From the NCBI GenBank assembly GCA_021464245.1, contig JADCRB010000016.1, positions 12,637,489 to 12,701,488 of the forward strand: a DNA stretch of 64,000 nucleotides. Reading direction: 5' to 3'. The translations under genes and the position numbers were made by a program. Shown piece after piece: positions 57,499 through 64,000 of the stretch. Positions within the stretch are counted from its first letter, which is position 1; every line of letters begins with the position of its first letter. Source of the stretch: Carallia brachiata. Lineage: Eukaryota > Streptophyta > Magnoliopsida > Malpighiales > Rhizophoraceae. The notes under the pieces were generated by a model. The model did not search any database, was not told the DNA's origin, and saw only the letters and a program-made list of their open reading frames with translations.

Positions 57499-58690
57499 GT
57501 GATGGAGGTGAATGGGTTGGGTTAGTGACCAGAAAATTTCCTAAGCTAACCCTATGATGGTTTAAAATCTTTTTTTTTTGGGTCATAAAGCAAAGGTTGC
57601 TTTTCTACTCTGAAGCTCATTTTGTCTGGGAGTGCTTGGAAACACATGGATTCTCTATATCTTTACTTTCTTTCCCTTTATTTAAATAAAGTGAAAAAGA
57701 AGAAATATGCTTGGATCATTTTTTATCATGCTTCTCTTTTTCTTTATGATCTCCTTTCTTCCTTCTTTTTATTTATATCAATCACTTCTTTTGTAGTCTT
57801 TTGTTTCCTCTTTTTCATTATTGTAATGTTATCTTCATGTAGATACAATCTTATTACTATTCAATTAAGCAACTGCTCCAGAAAAATTTTATGTTACCTA
57901 ACTCACCTGCAACCTGTCCAATATTGAGCTAGCATCTACCCCAAAATTATTCCATATATGCCACTTCTATTTATGCAAGTTCTTAGTACTTGAATATATG
58001 ATTAAATCTACTTTACCAAGTATCATAAATAAAATATCTACTTATTAATAAAAAAAAATGAATATTAATTTTTTTAAAAGAGAAGTCCTTTTCTTTCTTG
58101 TTGCACTCTAACTTGAGTAAGTATGAGAGTGCATTGTATTTTTGACCAAATTTTAATACATGATGTAAGAATGCAATGATAATAGTTCCCATAAATTTTT
58201 TATTTTTTTTTTTGGTGTAATAAATTTTGATTATTATATGAATGGCTGCATGTCTTTTGACTGGATTGGAAATATGAACTATGTGAAAACTAGCTGCTAG
58301 CCTATAATGTCACATAAATATAATACGTTAGGCTGAATACGAGGCTTTAATGCAAGTCTAGGTTGCATCCGCTGATATATTACGGGTTGATAAGCCAGTA
58401 CATGGCTAGGTATAGAACAATTTAATGCGATTAGTTCCTTCTGATCTACATGGGATTGAGATGCACAGGGACAGTTGAAGTTCTTGGATCCAATGTATAT
58501 GTGGTTTTCTTTAAGAGTGCGGATTGGGATCCCGATTGTGCAGCCGATAATTCAGCCAAACAGAGCAACAAAATATGATTAAAGAAAACCATAATATATA
58601 ATACATATTATGCACAATAAGCTCACTCAGTTATTTCTATAAAAAAAAAAAAAAGCTCACCAGTTAGGCTATTTGTATTTTTCAGTTGCC

Positions 58691-58723
<33 letters not shown>

Positions 58724-61059
58724 AATGAGTGACATGAAGCCTATCTCTGTCTCATTTTGTTTTGTCTAATGGTCGGAATCTGGGTCATATATATTTCACA
58801 GTAGTTTTTCGACTCCAATGTAGATAATAATTAGCAGCACTGTTACTATCCATATTTGTATATGAACATCTAACCAAAGCTTGATGCTTGTAACCTTTGT
58901 TTGAATGTTCTACGAATAGTCAATGTCTTGGTAAGAATCTTTTTTCTGTCAATACAAGGGCCACCAATTGCATCTTATGGTTGACATCGAAACCACGGGC
59001 ACAGGGTGTCAGTTCAGTCCTCTATGTCTATCGACCTCTCAATTTTTTGCCTGTTTTACATTTATTTTCGCGCTATAGATAGTTTAGGTTATTACATATC
59101 CGACAAGGCGACAACATGCTTATAGATAACCGATTAAAACAATGTTTGGCAAAGGATATTGCGTAAGTATAGGTGTAATGATTTTAATATGTTTATGGTA
59201 AATTCAATTTCATGTTCGATTTATGAAAACTATTGTGGTAGCTGTAATTCTCAATTGTCGGATGTTACCAATGAAAATTTTTCCTTTTCAATTTGTACTA
59301 CTTTCTTGAAGAGGGGGGGGTACTACCATTAATATCTATACGGACATTTTTTTTAATAAATCTTGCAAACAAATTATATACACGCACAAACAAAGGTTAT
59401 TTATATTTTCATATGTGTTTGCATCATCACATCTTTGATTTGAAATGGATGATTTTAGCAATTAACAGTGAAATTTTAGAAATGCTAATTGATCCTAACA
59501 AGAGTTGACAAACCGACATGTTGGGCCGCATTGGATTGTTTCAAATCTTGCGTTATTCAAATTTTAAATACTTCTAATTCATTGGGTTTTGAATGCATCG
59601 AGCTTCAGATTTCATTGAGTTTTAGGTACATCAGACTTTAAATTTATCTAGTTCTATCTGTTAAATTTCAAAAATTTTGGATTTTAGACTATTCATGATT
59701 CAATTCAGGTTAGTCAATTTTCCAAGTACTTTAATTATATATCATTGGAGTTTATTTGAATTGCAAGTAATATTAGTTTTGGACATTTCAAGTTATGCAT
59801 CACTTATTTTTTCAGTTAATATAAAAGAAATTTTTAATTTGACTCATATTTACAAATTAAGTAAAATTAAGTTTTAAATTAATTTTCCTAAAAAAAAAAA
59901 AATTTTAAATTAGTTATTTAAATTAAGTAAATTTTTATCACTACTTAATTGATACAAAATGAGAAAACTGAAATAATACTCCACAATTTTTGTCAAGAAG
60001 CTTTGCGTCCATTGGAAGCACAAACCTTGTAAACACCACACGACCAATGGTACAACTTCTATAGTAACAAAAAGGAAAAGAAAATCTATCCATATCTTAG
60101 GGAGGAACCTTAATTTGACTCCGGTCTTCTTTCTCATTCTTTGTAGTGGTCTACCCTTTTGCTTTATTTATTCGTAGTTCGCGCTTTATAGAATGACAAA
60201 TAAATGCTGTCTCTTCATCATTATAATAGAAAGATGGTCCATAACGAACATGATTAATTATCACAAGCGGGCCACTTTGCCTGCAGATATAGTACTCAAT
60301 GGATGCACACATGCATATTTTTGTAAATGAAAATGGAGATTTTCTTTACAAATCATGAGATTAGTCAAATTGTCCTGTCAACTATTTTCAAATTTGTCTT
60401 GCTTTGTTAATGGTATCTCAGGTTATTATTTTAGCCATCTATTGAATCAATAAACAAATCCTAATCTGGAAATTGTGTTTTGTGGGAATTTGGGGGTCTA
60501 ATAAAAGTAAGATCTACAATATCTTTGACAAGTAACATTTATTTTACTTTGGAAATATTAAGTAACAAAAAAAATAGTAATTAAGTGATATAAATTATTA
60601 AATAATTAAAATTTAAAAAAATAAATAAATTATTAAATATTATTAAATAAATTATATGACTATTTTATTATTATTAAAAATTAACTTATATAACAAACTT
60701 TTATTTTAGAGAAATTTTACCTGATTTCGAAAGAACATTGCAAGTACCAAACATAACACTATGCTTATAATGTGACACACGTTACGACACATGGTACAAA
60801 ATTGCCCAACAAGGACTTAATAAAGACTGAAATGGCAAGCTGATTTGCACTCAACAAAAGTTTTGAACCCTAGCCATCAATCGTCGACAGTCCCATGTGT
60901 AGGCCTATGTTAGTATAAGGGGACAAACACTCACAAGTCAAATATTAAATGTCTAAAAAGGCTGTCTGCGACAATGTGAAAAATTACACACACATGAAAA
61001 TGAACATTATAGCACGAGTCTTAACTTCTATCGTTTACCATAGCTCCGACTAACATGCG
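57499..61059. other. Intergenic DNA, no gene seen
   Basis: T-rich stretches and a (CA)n tract at 58690-58718. No coding exon or RNA gene was recognised. Open frames such as 57622-57927 and 59293-59508 are low-complexity and hydrophobic by composition. Confidence 0.45.
58690..58718. repeat. (CA)n microsatellite
   Basis: About 14 CA units. Confidence 0.9.
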
Positions 61060-61786
61060 TCGAGAGAGTGTCTAGTTTTGTGCTCCACTTCGAGGAGCTT
61101 TATCAACCTGATTTCGTGGCCATTTTGTGTCGTTTTCCTTTTGTTTCATTGTGGTTGTCTCTGTGGTGGTGTTTTCTTAGCCGATCTCCTTACATCTCAG
61201 GGTTTTTGTTTTGATCCTTCTGTTGATTGGGTCTTCTTGCGGCGATGCTCCCTCCTGCTTTCCCCACTCGCCTTGGCCGACGACAGGGCGGTAGGGGTGG
61301 CTGCTCTTTTGTTTCGCAGGTTGGGTCATGTATAGATCATTTGAAGTGGGTCTACTTTTGGGCTTCAACGGCAATGACTATCAAAGTTTCCATGGCGGCA
61401 TAGTTTGGGGCGTGGGACAAGGCAGCAGTTTGGCTTTGTTGCCTAAATTCGAGTGTCTTTCTGTGAGATCGGTGCCAGATTTGGGTAGTTTCTTTGTCTT
61501 GTGTAGCTGTTATGGCGTTAGCAGCGATGTTACAGTGTTTGGTTCACACCGGCGACGCCGGTGCTGGCTGCTCTTACACGGTAGGGACGACTATGGAGCT
61601 CTCTGGGTCTATGTGCCCTCTGGCATTTAGGCCTCTTTTGATCGGGGCTTGTTACCCGGACCTGGTCTGCTACTACTACTATCTTAGTCTGTGTTTGCCC
61701 TCTTGGCCTTATGAACTGCTTCTTGTGTGTTTGGATCTCTGGTATATAGTACTGGTTTTGACCATACCTATGTACTATCTATGCTT
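61060..61786 (+). other. GC-richer island of unknown nature
   Basis: This stretch is clearly less AT-rich than its surroundings and carries overlapping open frames (61078-61335, 61328-61630, 61494-61841) in different phases, rich in Cys, Leu and Trp. No protein family was recognised. It could be the eroded body or 3' part of a retrotransposon, or an exon remnant. It ends next to a TIR-like element. Confidence 0.35.
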
Positions 61787-62414
61787 TAGGGTCTGTTTGA
61801 TTTACCTATTCAATATTACTGTTATTGGTTGCTGCTACTGATTGTTGATTGCTGTTGTCTGTTGCTAATTACTAAAAAAACTAATGAAATGTTTGGTTAA
61901 TTTTATACTTGTTAGGCGGTTAAATAACTAATGACTGACTTGGATATTTAATTTATATTAATAATTATATTAAAAAAATTATCTTATATTTTAATTTTTT
62001 TTTTAGAATAAATTTATAAATATAAGAATTTTCTCACTTAATTTTTATTTTTTTTAAAATATTAATTTTACTAGATAATAAAAAATATAATGTTTAAAAT
62101 ATTTTTAAAAATATCAATATTCATAAAAATTTGAAGTAAAAAAATATTTACGAATTATTAAAAAATAAAAGTGTTACGTTTATATAAATATTGATGAAAC
62201 TTATTATAGACTAATCATATTCAAGTGGTAAATAAAAAAATTATAAATCTATATAAATATTATTTGAGTGTATTTTAGTCTATATAAATTATTATTAATA
62301 TTAAAAACTAAAAAGTAATTCAAAAAATAGTAAAAATCAATCAGCTGTTTTTATAATGCTATATAAAAAAATAAGTAAAATCAAACAGCAGTTCAAAAAA
62401 ATTAACCAAACACT
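61787..62414. mobile_element. Possible TIR element with TAGGGTCTGTTTG-type end
   Basis: The left end tagggtctgtttgatttacc and the reverse of the right end (gagtgtttggttaatttttt) share the GTGTTTGGTTAA-type ends common in plant MITEs, around a very AT-rich centre. A second gtttggttaattttatactt inside, near 61891, suggests a nested or rearranged element. No clean 8-bp duplication was found. Confidence 0.4.
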
Positions 62415-64000
62415 CATCTCTCTACATTATAAAAATGAAATGTAAATGTATCCTATTAAAAGTTAACTCAAACAATCTATTAATTAATGAAATGTTATTT
62501 TATTGTCGTTAAAAAAAAAAAAAAAAGGAAAGGCTGCCTACAAGGCTACAGCTGCTACGATTTGTTAACTTGATTTAGTTTCTCCGTAATCAAATTCTCA
62601 CCAAATCAGCAATGCATTTGTTCAAATACCCACTTTTAACAATTATCTAGCACAAATCATGGCCTGTACCATATCATGAAGATAGTAGAAATTAACAACG
62701 TGCTTAGTATGATATTCGCCCATCTGTGCTTATTTTCTTCTTTTGATGAGTGACTATCATTTGTTCTTGGTATAATGTCCTATAAATGCACAAGCAAGCA
62801 ATCTCTCTAGCCTTTTATTACTTATTGGCTCATTTCTCAGCAATGATTTATACTGACCAAAAATTGGAAGAAAAATTGGGATCATGCTTTATTCATTTAA
62901 TTTCCGTAAATTAGATGAACTAGAAACAATGCCTTAAATTAGATAATTAAACTATTTATTGAGTGATTTTCTTTTTCCTTTTTTTTTTCTTTTGCATATA
63001 CTGCATCAAAGAATCATTGAATTCCTCACAGAATTGGATATTTAATTTTGCATTATATAATATCATAGACGTCTCTATTAAAAAATTATTCCTTCCAAAA
63101 ATACAAATTGTTGGAAGAGATTTAAAATATAGATCATATATTAACTTTAATACACCCCCTCATGTGAAAAACTGTTAGGCTGAAAGTAGAAATTTACAAT
63201 TAAATGTGAAAGTAATGAAATTCGAATACAAGACTATTTAGTCCTAAATCTCTGATACCATAAAACGAGCAACTGCTTGGAGGAAATTACATTGGATTTG
63301 CTTGCTGCAATGCTATTCAAATATAAAAGAAACAGATAAGATGACCAGATGTGGAGAGTTTTAAGAAGAAGGGATTTTAAAATCAAATACGGATTGGCAA
63401 TGGATAATTTGTTATCTTTTAGTCTCAAGTATAAATTTTAGAAATAGATTATGAAATTTATGAGATTAAATCATTATTTAATGTGTAAGTCGACAGAAAA
63501 TTTTCTTATGTACGTTTGACATTCGTACCCCCAATTCTCTCGCTTGAAACACAACTTGAAAAACAATAACTATTAGTCTAAATTATTAAGAAAACAATAA
63601 TCATGAGTCCAAATCTTCAATTTTTTTTTTTTTTGTTGCTAAACGGCATAAAATTATAATCATTTAGCACATGATTATGCAGCGGTGTTCGAATATCAAT
63701 GGCCTATTTTAAAATTCCTATAGCAAAACCAAAAAGTTTGCTTGCCTAGTATGCCTTTGACTTGATTGCTTCCTCAGTATACCTTTAATTTTGAACTTTG
63801 AAAATGTAATCAAGAGCTTAATTTGCTCAACTAATTCAAGCTAAGTGGTGTCCAACCAGTTCAAGCATTCAGTGAAGTCCAATAGACCGTCCATTATGTA
63901 CAACAAGGATAAGTCAAGCACAATCCGACATGTTTAAAACAAACATTGTGAGAAACTGGCATACTAACAGCACCCCTTGAAACCTTTTTTTTTTTTTTTT
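62415..64000. other. Intergenic DNA, no gene seen
   Basis: AT-rich to the window edge, ending in a T tract (63987-64000). No coding signature was seen. Confidence 0.45.

Overview
The window is plant nuclear DNA, most likely from a dicot. It is AT-rich, its genes have many GT-AG introns, and it carries a canonical MIR160 hairpin, a plastid-targeted chorismate synthase, a plant-type fused aminodeoxychorismate synthase (ADCS), a patatin-like phospholipase, a receptor-like cytoplasmic kinase and many small transposon relics. The species cannot be told from what is visible. Exon boundaries were read by hand from splice sites and reading phase.

Layout. (1) 2.8-5.8 kb, plus strand: a two-exon patatin-like acyl hydrolase of the pPLAIII type, with a one-base frame break early in exon 2. 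(2) 15.8-19.7 kb, minus strand: a complete 13-exon chorismate synthase gene whose exon phases all join into an intact 443-residue protein. (3) 22.0-29.3 kb, minus strand: the 13 coding exons of ADCS (PabA-PabB fusion). Exons 3-11 are clean, but the first exon and the last two carry a dozen or more small indels that break the frame. (4) 45.4-49.0 kb, plus strand: an intact six-exon, 398-residue cytoplasmic Ser/Thr kinase. (5) 56.7-56.85 kb, minus strand: MIR160, with miR160 and miR160* both readable.

Biochemical link. Chorismate synthase makes chorismate, and ADCS uses it to start para-aminobenzoate and folate synthesis. The two genes lie on the same strand 2.3 kb apart, so two consecutive plastid steps are neighbours here. 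Whether ADCS is a decaying copy or a working gene in a poorly polished stretch of assembly cannot be settled from the sequence alone.

The rest is repeat-rich intergenic DNA. The best-supported repeat finding is a family of CCGGTT-rich elements with inverted ends that start CATNG. Two copies have perfect 8-bp target-site duplications and a third has a 7/8 match, which points to non-autonomous hAT transposons. There are also long fold-back elements, a Tourist-like MITE with a TTA duplication, a pair of SINEs with poly(A) tails, a probable Copia LTR relic, two local tandem duplications and many microsatellites. I found no CRISPR array, operon, rRNA or credible tRNA gene.
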